A program made the translations under genes and the position numbers. A stretch of DNA of 64,000 bases from Proteobacteria bacterium DTSAM18 (GTDB taxonomy: Bacteria; Myxococcota_A; UBA796; GCA-2862545): contig JARACJ010000009.1 in the NCBI GenBank assembly GCA_028767165.1, positions 1 through 64,000 of the forward strand. The letters are read 5' to 3'. Positions 55,653-62,769 of the stretch are shown here, piece after piece (position 1 is the first letter of the stretch; every line of letters begins with the position of its first letter). The notes under the pieces were generated by a model. That model searched no databases. It had not been told where the DNA came from and saw only the letters and a program-made list of their open reading frames with translations.

Positions 55653-57050
55653 TCAGGCGTGGGCCTTCTGCCCCAGGAGGCCGTGCTTCTCCATCCGGTA
55701 GCGCAGCGCGTAGCGGGACAGCCCGAGCAGCCGGGCCGCCGCCGACTGGTTGCCGGCGGTTCGCTGCAGGGCCTGCTCGATGAGCGTGCGCTCCACCTCT
55801 TCGAGATCGCAGCCCTCTTCCGGCAGCACGATGCCCCGGGCGACCTCGGGCTCGCAGGCCTCCTCCTCGCCGCAGAAGCGCACGTGGTTGGGCAGGTCCT
55901 CGCCGGTGATCACGGCGCCGTCGCCCAGGATGAGGGCTCGCTCGAGGGTGTTCCGCAGCTCGCGCACGTTTCCGGGCCAGCGCCAGCGCTGCAACAGCGC
56001 CATCGCCTCCTCGGTGAGGCCTTCCACCCGGCGGCCGAGCCGGCGACCGAGCATGTCGAGCAGGTGCTCCGTGAGCAGGGGGATGTCGTCGCGGCGTGCG
56101 CGGAGGGGGGGCAGGTGCACCGGGACGACGTTCAGCCGGAAGTACAGATCCTCCCGGAACGTGCCCTTCTCGACCTCCGCCTTGAGGTCACGGTTGGTGG
56201 CCGCCACGAGGGCGGCGTCGAGCTGCAGGGTCTGGGTGCCACCCACCCGGCGGTAGGAGCGGTTCTCGAGCGCCCGCAGCAGCTTGGCCTGGGTCTCGAT
56301 GGGCAGCTCGCCGAGCTCGTCGAGGAACACCACGCCGCCGCGGGCCACCTCGAACAGGCCCCGCTTGAGGCTCTTGGCATCCGTGAACGCACCGCGCTCG
56401 TGGCCGAACAGCTCCGACTCGATCAGGTTGGCGGGCAGGGCCGCGCAGTCGACCTCGAGGAACGGGAACTTCGCGCGAGGGCCCCGCTGGTGGATCATGC
56501 GGGCGATGACGTCCTTGCCCGTGCCGGACTCGCCCGTGATCAGCACGGTGGGGGCGTCGACCCGCTCGAGGCGGCCGAGCGTGCCGTACACCGGCTGCAG
56601 CACCTGGGAACGGCCGATGAAGGCGCCGTAGCCGGTGCTGGTCTGGGGGTCGGCGGCGGAGGCCACGGTCCGCCGCGCCTTGGCCTCCTCCATCAGCTTC
56701 TCGACCCGCTCCTTCACCTGCAGCAGGTCGAAGGGCTTGGTGAGGTAGTCGGCGGCGCCGAGCTGGGTGGCCTGTACGGCCACCTGCACGCTGGCATCGG
56801 CCGTGAGCACCAGCACGGGCACGAGCACGTCGTGCTGGCGCATGTGCTCGAGCACCGCCCGGCCATCCATGACCGGCATCTTCAGGTCGAGGATCATGGC
56901 GTCCGGTGGGTCCTCCACCATCGCCCTGAGCGCCTCTTCGCCGTTGCAGGCCTCGGACACCCGGTATCCCTGGGTGCGGAAGAACTCGCCGAGGGACCAG
57001 CGGATCAGCTCCTCGTCGTCGACCACCAGCAGATGTGAATTTGCCTGCAT
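55653..57050 (-). CDS. NtrC-family sigma-54 response regulator
   Basis: This 465-residue activator has a receiver domain (phospho-Asp55 in AMILDLKMPV, Lys105), an AAA+ domain with Walker A GESGTGKD at 173-180, the sigma-54-contact loop reading GAFTDA (canonical GAFTGA) at 220-225, Walker B VVFLDELGELP, and a C-terminal Fis-type helix-turn-helix (NQSAAARLLGLSRYALRYRM). It should open sigma-54 promoters once phosphorylated. CGGAG precedes the ATG. The globin-type kinase gene is divergent, 125 bp away. It is the natural activator of the -24/-12 promoters in this region. Confidence 0.93.
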   Translation of the reverse strand: MQANSHLLVVDDEELIRWSLGEFFRTQGYRVSEACNGEEALRAMVEDPPDAMILDLKMPVMDGRAVLEHMRQHDVLVPVLVLTADASVQVAVQATQLGAADYLTKPFDLLQVKERVEKLMEEAKARRTVASAADPQTSTGYGAFIGRSQVLQPVYGTLGRLERVDAPTVLITGESGTGKDVIARMIHQRGPRAKFPFLEVDCAALPANLIESELFGHERGAFTDAKSLKRGLFEVARGGVVFLDELGELPIETQAKLLRALENRSYRRVGGTQTLQLDAALVAATNRDLKAEVEKGTFREDLYFRLNVVPVHLPPLRARRDDIPLLTEHLLDMLGRRLGRRVEGLTEEAMALLQRWRWPGNVRELRNTLERALILGDGAVITGEDLPNHVRFCGEEEACEPEVARGIVLPEEGCDLEEVERTLIEQALQRTAGNQSAAARLLGLSRYALRYRMEKHGLLGQKAHA

Positions 57051-57121
57051 TCCGAAAGCTCCGCGGCCGGCCCCTTCCTTGGACGGGGTACGGTCCTCCT
57101 GCTCGGCGATCCTACCCCACA

Positions 57122-57138
57122 TGGCACGCCCTGTGCTT
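57122..57138 (+). promoter_or_regulatory. sigma-54 promoter of the kinase gene
   Basis: TGGCACGCCCTGTGCTT carries GG and GC at exact N10 spacing, and matches the ccoN promoter at almost every position. The start point would be near 57148, 28 bases before the kinase ATG. Flanking 9-bp arms ACGGTCCTC (57090) and GAGGACCGT (57165) form a dyad around it. Confidence 0.75.
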
Positions 57139-57175
57139 GGGTGAGGGCCGAGCCAGTGCGCGTAGAGGACCGTGT

Positions 57176-58663
57176 ATGACCAATCTGGTCGAGATCAAGC
57201 TGTGGGTACGATTTGCTGCACGAGACGAGCAGCTCCTGTCGGATCTATGGCCCCACGTCGAGCCGGAACTCCCGTCGATCGCCGAGCAATTCTACGCTCG
57301 CATCGCCGAGATCCCGGAGGCCATGGCCGTGTTTTCCGGCCCCGATCAGCTCCGCCGCCAGCACAAGCTCCTCATGGGTTGGATCAACCAGCTCCTGAAC
57401 GGCCCTTTCGACGAGGTCTACGCCCACAATCGACGACGCGTGGGCCGAAGGCACGTCGCCGTGGGTCTCGACCAGGCCTACATGTTCACCAGCATGCAGG
57501 TCATCGTGCATGCATTGTGTGAAATCGCACACCAGCAGCTGCCCGCGGCCAGGGCCCTCGAGACCATCCACGCGATCCACAAGGTGGCCACCCTCGATCT
57601 GTCGCTGATGACCGAGTCCTTCATGGACGTCCAGCAGGACGAGCGGGTGGTCCTCGCCGAGCGCCAGATGCTCGATCACCTCACCACCGCCGCCTTCCTG
57701 CTCGACGCCCAGCAGCGGGTGCTCCACGCCACGGCGGCCGCCCGCGACCTGTGCGTGCAGCCTCCCAAGGGGCTCCCGCTCCACCAGGCCTTGCCCGAGG
57801 TGCTCGTCGACGCCCTGTCCCTGCGGGATCTGGTGCTGCCCGAGTCCGGTGGCCACCGCTCCCCCACGGAGCTCCGCCTCATGGGCCAGGCCCGCAGCTT
57901 CTCCGCCACCTGTTCGCCCATCTCCTCCCCCGTCGGCGGCCGCCTCGTACAGATCTCCGACCACACCGAAGCCCTGCAGGTCGCCCGCCGGCTCGAGAAG
58001 GCCGAGTCCCTCGCCCGCATGGGTGAGATGTCCGCCGCCGTGGCCCACGAGCTGCGCAACCCGCTGGCGAGCATCTCCGGCGCCATCCAGGTGCTGCAGG
58101 CCACCTTCCCGCCCACCGATCCGAAGGCCTCCATCATGTCCAAGGTGCACCAGCAGGTGCGCCGGCTCGATCGGATGGTCCACGACCTGCTCGACTTCGC
58201 CCGCCCCCCGGAGACCCACCTGGCCCGGCTCGATCTGGCCGAGGCCGCCCGGCAGGTGGTCGACATCGTGGCCGGCGTGGACCCCGACGTCCACATCGAC
58301 GTCGAAGGCAGCGGAAGCGCCTGGGCCGACGCCGATCTGACCCACCGCATCCTGCTCAACCTCACCCAGAACGCCGTGGCGGCCACCAGGGGCCAGCTCG
58401 AGCGACGGGTGCTCCTGCACATCGACGACCACACCATCCGCGTGTCCGACAACGGCCCGGGCGTGCCAGCCGCCGTGCAGCCATCGCTGTTCGAGCCCTT
58501 CTTCACCACCCGCACGACCGGCACGGGCCTCGGGCTCGCCATCTGCCAGACCGCGGCCGGAGCCCAGGGCGCCAGCGTCTTCTACGACGGCGCCTCCTCC
58601 CTCGGCGGCGCCAGCTTCTCGGTGGTGTGGGTGCCCCAGCCCGAGGGCGTCACCCCCGCCTGA
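57176..58663 (+). CDS. globin-coupled PAS histidine kinase
   Basis: This 495-residue protein has an N-terminal globin-coupled sensor domain (residues 1-150; proximal His93 in RRRVGRRHVAVGL), a PAS-like domain (about 165-265), a HisKA dimerisation domain with phospho-His291 in AVAHELRNPL, and a HATPase with N-box LNLTQNAVAATR, DNGPGVP and TGTGLGLAI. No membrane helix: it is cytoplasmic. The globin resembles that of the oxygen-sensing kinase AfGcHK of Anaeromyxobacter, which binds oxygen at heme iron. The divergent partner is an NtrC-type regulator. Heme binding here is inferred from residues only. Confidence 0.9.
   Translation: MTNLVEIKLWVRFAARDEQLLSDLWPHVEPELPSIAEQFYARIAEIPEAMAVFSGPDQLRRQHKLLMGWINQLLNGPFDEVYAHNRRRVGRRHVAVGLDQAYMFTSMQVIVHALCEIAHQQLPAARALETIHAIHKVATLDLSLMTESFMDVQQDERVVLAERQMLDHLTTAAFLLDAQQRVLHATAAARDLCVQPPKGLPLHQALPEVLVDALSLRDLVLPESGGHRSPTELRLMGQARSFSATCSPISSPVGGRLVQISDHTEALQVARRLEKAESLARMGEMSAAVAHELRNPLASISGAIQVLQATFPPTDPKASIMSKVHQQVRRLDRMVHDLLDFARPPETHLARLDLAEAARQVVDIVAGVDPDVHIDVEGSGSAWADADLTHRILLNLTQNAVAATRGQLERRVLLHIDDHTIRVSDNGPGVPAAVQPSLFEPFFTTRTTGTGLGLAICQTAAGAQGASVFYDGASSLGGASFSVVWVPQPEGVTPA
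57516..57531. promoter_or_regulatory. TGTGTGA-N5-CACA dyad, site 2
   Basis: TGTGTGAAATCGCACA lies inside the kinase gene about 370 bases downstream of its promoter. All 11 fixed positions match the other two sites. It may act as a downstream enhancer or be fortuitous. Confidence 0.45.
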
Positions 58664-58672
58664 CCACGAAGA

Positions 58673-58702
58673 AGGGCGCCCCATCCACCGATGAGGCGCC
58701 CT
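58673..58702. terminator. bidirectional hairpin between kinase and COG2836 genes
   Basis: AGGGCGCC, 14 loop bases, then GGCGCCCT, followed by CTTGCG. It lies 10 bases past the kinase stop and 22 bases beyond the end of the convergent gene, so it can serve both. Confidence 0.55.
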
Positions 58703-58723
58703 CTTGCGTGCACCCGAAGCCGT

Positions 58724-59374
58724 TCAGATGACCTCTTCGACCTCGTGGCACGCCGGCACGGCATCGGGGTCGTCGGCGGGCACGTGCCGCTGGGCCAGGC
58801 CGTACAGTCCGGCGGCCAGGATCGCCACCGCCATGCCCTTGCGCACCCAGGGATGCACCCTGAGGCCCTTCTGCACGCCCACGCTGGTCGCCGTGAGCAG
58901 CGGGGTGGTGCCGAGCCCGAACAGCACCATGGCCAGGGCCCCCTGCCAGGCAGACTGCCCGACCAACGGCAGGCTCAGGGCCGCGTAGACCAGGCCACAG
59001 GGCAGCCACGCGGTGACGAAGCCGACCACCAGCGAGCCCATTGGACCGCCGAGCCGGTGTCCGAAGCGCAGCCCCCTGGCCAGGAACGGGATGCGCGCCT
59101 CCACCGGCTTGACCCAGCCACCGAGGGACAGGGCGAACCAGGTGATGATGAGCGCCGACAGCCCGAGCCCCCAGGGGGACGAGAGCCAGGGAATGCTGCC
59201 GAGTCCGCCCATGACCGCGCCGAGGGCGCTGTAGGTCATCAATCTTCCTGTGTGATATGACACAAGCCGGCTGGGTGAATCCGCACACCCCGCCGCAAAG
59301 CCTCCACACATGCCCACACAGTGGGTCGACCCGGCCAGGCCGGTCCACAGCGCTGCAGTCCACATCCACACCAT
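58724..59374 (-). CDS. COG2836 membrane protein, linked to cbb3 oxidase
   Basis: This 216-residue protein has six or more helices of the TauE/SafE/DsbD-like type, with THCVGMCGG at residues about 17-25, where paired Cys could bind copper, and LVVGFVTAWLPCGLVYAALSLPL with a conserved Pro-Cys. COG2836 genes flank cco operons in many proteobacteria and have been linked with metal insertion in cbb3 oxidase. A His/Glu-rich end (ACHEVEEVI) may also bind metal. I start at 59374, where GGAGG lies 8 bases before ATG. A sigma-54 promoter precedes it. Confidence 0.85.
   Translation of the reverse strand: MVWMWTAALWTGLAGSTHCVGMCGGFAAGCADSPSRLVSYHTGRLMTYSALGAVMGGLGSIPWLSSPWGLGLSALIITWFALSLGGWVKPVEARIPFLARGLRFGHRLGGPMGSLVVGFVTAWLPCGLVYAALSLPLVGQSAWQGALAMVLFGLGTTPLLTATSVGVQKGLRVHPWVRKGMAVAILAAGLYGLAQRHVPADDPDAVPACHEVEEVI
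59249..59264. promoter_or_regulatory. TGTGTGA-N5-CACA dyad, site 3
   Basis: TGTGTGATATGACACA lies inside the COG2836 gene, about 205 bases upstream of the ccoN -24 element and 150-165 bases downstream of the divergent promoter start. Distance is right for an enhancer of both sigma-54 promoters. Confidence 0.55.
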
Positions 59375-59425
59375 GTCGGTGTCCTCCATGCGTGCAGGGC
59401 CCATCGGCCCCTCATGGACCTGCTT

Positions 59426-59441
59426 CGCACAGCCCGTGCCA
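59426..59441 (-). promoter_or_regulatory. sigma-54 promoter of the COG2836 gene
   Basis: On the minus strand TGGCACGGGCTGTGCG has GG and GC at N10 spacing, with the same GTGC element as the kinase and ccoN promoters. The start point would be near 59415, 41 bases before the ATG. Confidence 0.75.
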
Positions 59442-59468
59442 GAGCCTCCCAGACGTCCCCGGACAGTT

Positions 59469-59485
59469 TGGCACGCGCCGTGCTT
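59469..59485 (+). promoter_or_regulatory. sigma-54 promoter of ccoNOQP
   Basis: TGGCACGCGCCGTGCTT has GG at 59470-59471 and GC at 59482-59483 with N10 spacing. It differs from the consensus TGGCACG-N4-TTGCW at one position. The start point near 59495 leaves a short leader with AGGAGG (59505) before the GTG at 59519. Confidence 0.82.
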
Positions 59486-59518
59486 TGCCGGTCTGCGACC
59501 GAACAGGAGGATCCTGCC

Positions 59519-60979
59519 GTGAACGTTCACGTGACCCAACCCGAGACCCAAGGCTCCGCGGCGCCTGCGGTGGACTACGACGAGAAGATCGTCAAGCAGT
59601 TCTTCACCGCCACCGTCGTGTGGGCCCTCGTCGGCATGCTCGCCGGCGTCTGGGTTGCCCTGCAGCTGGCCTGGTGGCCCGCCAACCTGGACAACCCCTA
59701 CACCACCTTCGGCCGCCTTCGGCCCCTTCACACCAACGCCGTGATCTTCGCCTTCGCGGGCAACACGGTGTTCCTCGGCATCTACCACTCGATGCAGAGG
59801 CTGCTGAAGACCCGCATGTTCAGCGATGCGCTGTCCCAGTTCCACTTCTGGGGATGGCAGCTCATCATCGTGGCCGCCGCGCTCACGCTGCCCTTCGGAC
59901 ACACGCAGTCCAAGGAGTACGCCGAGCTCATCTGGCCCATCGACATCGCCATCGCGGTCGTCTGGGTCGTGTTCGCCATCAACTTCTTCGGCACCATCGC
60001 CATCCGCAAGGTCAAGCACCTGTACGTGGCCATCTGGTTCTACATGAGCTTCGTGCTGACGGTTGCCGTGCTGCACATCGTCAACAACCTGAGCCTGCCG
60101 GTCAGCTTCACCAAGTCCTACCCGATCTACTCGGGCATGACGGACGCCCTGGTGCAGTGGTGGTACGGACACAACGCCGTGGCGTTCTTCCTGACCACGC
60201 CGTTCCTCGGGCTGATGTACTACTACCTGCCCAAGGCCGCGAACCGGCCGGTGTTCTCCTACCGGCTGTCGATCATCCACTTCTGGTCGCTGGTGTTCCT
60301 GTACATCTGGGCGGGCCCCCACCACCTGCTGTACTCGGCCCTGCCCGACTGGGCCCAGACCGTCGGCGCGGCCTTCTCCATCATGCTCATCGCACCCTCC
60401 TGGGGCGGCATGCTGAACGGTCTGCTCACCCTGCGCGGTGCCTGGGACCGCGTCCGTACCGACCCGGTGCTCAAGTTCTTCGTCGTCGCCGTCTCCTTCT
60501 ACGGCATGGCCACCTTCGAAGGCCCGATGATGTCCATCCGCCCCGTGAACGGCCTGGCCCACTTCACCAACTGGGTCGTCGGCCACGTGCACTCCGGCGC
60601 CCTCGGCTGGAACGGCTTCATGGGCTTCGGCATCCTGTACTTCCTGGCCCCGCGCATCTTCGGCAGGATCGCCAAGCCGAGCTGGGTCGAGACCCACTTC
60701 TGGCTCGGCACCATCGGCATCGTGCTCTACATCGTGTCGATGTGGTCCGCCGGCCTCACCGAGGGCCTGATGTGGCGCGCCGTCGGCGAAGACGGCCTGC
60801 TGCAGTACCCCAACTTCGTGTCCATCGTGGACCGCCTCAACCTGTTCTACTGGATCCGCTTCCTGGGCGGCGCCATGTACCTGGTCGGTGCCGTGATGAT
60901 GGCCTGGAACCTGTGGCTCACCGCGCGTGGTGGTGGGTCGCCCGACGCCGAGCTGCCCGTCGCAGCTCCGGCCAAGTGA
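59519..60979 (+). CDS. ccoN: cbb3-type cytochrome c oxidase subunit I
   Basis: This 486-residue subunit holds heme b, heme b3 and CuB. Ligands are in place: His71 (RPLHTNA), His218 (WWYGHNAVAF), His267/268 (GPHHLLY) and His355/357 (GHVHSGALGW). About 12 helices, with YYYLPK and the cross-linked-Tyr helix FSYRLSIIHFW. The GTG start at 59519 follows AGGAGG at 8 bases. It reduces oxygen to water in the inner membrane with high affinity. First of a tightly packed operon ccoNOQP, directly behind a sigma-54 promoter. Confidence 0.97.
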   Translation: MNVHVTQPETQGSAAPAVDYDEKIVKQFFTATVVWALVGMLAGVWVALQLAWWPANLDNPYTTFGRLRPLHTNAVIFAFAGNTVFLGIYHSMQRLLKTRMFSDALSQFHFWGWQLIIVAAALTLPFGHTQSKEYAELIWPIDIAIAVVWVVFAINFFGTIAIRKVKHLYVAIWFYMSFVLTVAVLHIVNNLSLPVSFTKSYPIYSGMTDALVQWWYGHNAVAFFLTTPFLGLMYYYLPKAANRPVFSYRLSIIHFWSLVFLYIWAGPHHLLYSALPDWAQTVGAAFSIMLIAPSWGGMLNGLLTLRGAWDRVRTDPVLKFFVVAVSFYGMATFEGPMMSIRPVNGLAHFTNWVVGHVHSGALGWNGFMGFGILYFLAPRIFGRIAKPSWVETHFWLGTIGIVLYIVSMWSAGLTEGLMWRAVGEDGLLQYPNFVSIVDRLNLFYWIRFLGGAMYLVGAVMMAWNLWLTARGGGSPDAELPVAAPAK

Positions 60980-60986
60980 GGTCGCC

Positions 60987-61712
60987 ATGAACACCAACAA
61001 GGCAGCCAACCCGCCCGACTGGCACCGCAGGCTCATCGAGAACAAGGGTGGCCTCATGGCCGTGCTCTCCGTGGCCGCCATCGCCGTCGGCTCCCTCGTC
61101 GAGCTCGTCCCGATGTTCACCCTGGAGTTCGAGCCCCGCGAGATCGAACACGTCACGCCCTACACCCCCCTCGAGGTGGCCGGCCGCGACATCTACATCC
61201 GCGAGGGCTGCTACCTCTGCCACTCCCAGTGGGTGCGCCCGTTCCGCTCCGAGACCCTGCGCTACGGCGAGTGGTCCCGTGCGTCGGAGTACGCCTACGA
61301 CCAGCCCTTCCAGCTCGGATCCCGCCGCATCGGCCCCGATCTCCACCGGGTGGGCGGCAAGTACAACGACGCCTGGCACTACGAGCACATGAAGGACCCC
61401 CGCTCCACCTCGCCGGGCTCCATCATGCCCCCGTACAAGTGGCTGTACGACGCCTCCTGGAGCGGCGACGACATCGACGCATCGGTGGCGGGCCTCATCA
61501 CCCTCGGCCAGCCGTTCCCCCAGGAGCAGGCGGGCAACCCCCAGGCCCACGCCTTCAAGCAGGCCAAGGCCATCTCCGAGGGACTGAAGGAGTTCGACAT
61601 CGAGGTCTCCGCCGACAAGGAGATCGTCGCCCTCATCGCGTACCTGCAGCGCCTGGGACAGGACAGCAAGGCCATGGCCGAGGCCCGTGCGGCCGCCGAA
61701 GGAGGTGAGTGA
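60987..61712 (+). CDS. ccoO: cbb3 oxidase subunit II, mono-heme cytochrome c
   Basis: This 241-residue membrane-anchored cytochrome c has one N-terminal helix (GGLMAVLSVAAIAVGSLVELV) and the heme motif CYLCHS (Cys75-His79), with the distal Met in SIMPPYKWL. It passes electrons from CcoP to CcoN. It starts 7 bases after ccoN and shares one base with ccoQ. Confidence 0.97.
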   Translation: MNTNKAANPPDWHRRLIENKGGLMAVLSVAAIAVGSLVELVPMFTLEFEPREIEHVTPYTPLEVAGRDIYIREGCYLCHSQWVRPFRSETLRYGEWSRASEYAYDQPFQLGSRRIGPDLHRVGGKYNDAWHYEHMKDPRSTSPGSIMPPYKWLYDASWSGDDIDASVAGLITLGQPFPQEQAGNPQAHAFKQAKAISEGLKEFDIEVSADKEIVALIAYLQRLGQDSKAMAEARAAAEGGE

Positions 61713-61906
61713 TGAACCCCATGCTCCGCCACATCTCCGACACGGCCTCCGCGAGCGCCGACGGCACCATCCTCGGCGTCATGACCCTCTTCTTCCTGGC
61801 CTTCTTCCTGATGTGGACCTGGTGGGCGTTCCGTCCCGCCCACAAGCAGGCGATGACCGAGGCCTCCTTCCTGCCCCTTCACGACGACGACGGAGGTGAG
61901 CGATGA
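61712..61906 (+). CDS. ccoQ: cbb3 oxidase small subunit
   Basis: This 64-residue protein has a single helix (LGVMTLFFLAFFLMWTWWAF) and a short polar tail, the CcoQ/FixQ pattern. It stabilises the complex. The ATG at 61712 overlaps the ccoO stop (TGATG) with GGAGG just before; its own stop overlaps ccoP by 4 bases. Confidence 0.92.
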   Translation: MNPMLRHISDTASASADGTILGVMTLFFLAFFLMWTWWAFRPAHKQAMTEASFLPLHDDDGGER

Positions 61907-62721
61907 GCAAGAACACCGACGAGGTCCTCGGCCACGCTGACGAATCCGATGGCATCGAGGAGTACGACAACCCCCTTCCGGACTGGTGGATCGGCCTGTT
62001 CTTCCTGACGATCATCTGGGGCGTCTGGCACATCGCCGACTGGCACTTCATCACGCCCACCTCCAACGAGGCCCACTACGAGGCCGAGATGGCGGCTGCG
62101 GCGGAGCAGTGGCCGGATCTCGGCAAGAAGGCCGAGCGCGACGACTCGCCGGAGACCCTGGCCCTCGGCAAGGAGCTGTACACCGCCAACTGCGTCGCCT
62201 GTCACATGGCCGACCTGTCCGGCGGCATCGGCCCCAACCTGAAGGACTCGGAGTGGATCCACGGCGGCGACTACGAGTCCGTGGTCAACACCCTCACCAA
62301 CGGCGTGGCCGCCAAGGGCATGCCCGCCTGGGGTCCGGTCCTCGGCCCGAAGAAGGTGGCGGCCCTCGCCTCCTACGTGCTGTCCGAGAACACCGGTGAG
62401 GCCCCCGCGGCCCCCGCCGAGGAGCCCGCGGCCGCCCCGGAGGGCGGTGCCGAAGGAACCCCGACGGACGTCGAGGCCGGCCCCGCCGATGGCAAGGCGA
62501 TCTTCGAGAAGAACTGCGTGGCCTGTCACAAGGCAGACCTCAGTGGACTCGTAGGACCCAACCTCAAGGACGACGAGTGGATCCACGGCGGCTCCCTGGA
62601 GGAGATCGTCGCCACCATCACCAACGGCGTGCCCGAGAAGGGCATGATCTCCTGGAAGACCCAGCTGTCCGACGAGGAGATCGCGGCCGTCGCCAAGTAC
62701 GTGTTCGAGTACGAAGATTGA
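61903..62721 (+). CDS. ccoP: cbb3 oxidase subunit III, di-heme cytochrome c
   Basis: This 272-residue protein has one helix (WWIGLFFLTIIWGVWHIADW) and two cytochrome c domains: CVACH at residues 97-101 and 205-209. Both domains share CVACH-ADLSG, GPNLKD-EWIHGG and TNGV..KGM, so one is a recent copy of the other, joined by an Ala/Pro/Glu-rich linker (about 165-190). It receives electrons from soluble cytochromes. GGAGG precedes the ATG. Confidence 0.97.
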   Translation: MSKNTDEVLGHADESDGIEEYDNPLPDWWIGLFFLTIIWGVWHIADWHFITPTSNEAHYEAEMAAAAEQWPDLGKKAERDDSPETLALGKELYTANCVACHMADLSGGIGPNLKDSEWIHGGDYESVVNTLTNGVAAKGMPAWGPVLGPKKVAALASYVLSENTGEAPAAPAEEPAAAPEGGAEGTPTDVEAGPADGKAIFEKNCVACHKADLSGLVGPNLKDDEWIHGGSLEEIVATITNGVPEKGMISWKTQLSDEEIAAVAKYVFEYED

Positions 62722-62727
62722 CCCATC

Positions 62728-62753
62728 GGGGGTGTGTCCTCGGACACACCCCC
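62728..62753. other. perfect 12-bp hairpin between ccoP and ccoG
   Basis: GGGGGTGTGTCC, two bases, then GGACACACCCCC. No T run follows. It can reduce or protect mRNA at this point and so set oxidase versus maturation protein levels. Confidence 0.6.
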
Positions 62754-62769
62754 ACACAGGAGCCCTCCC

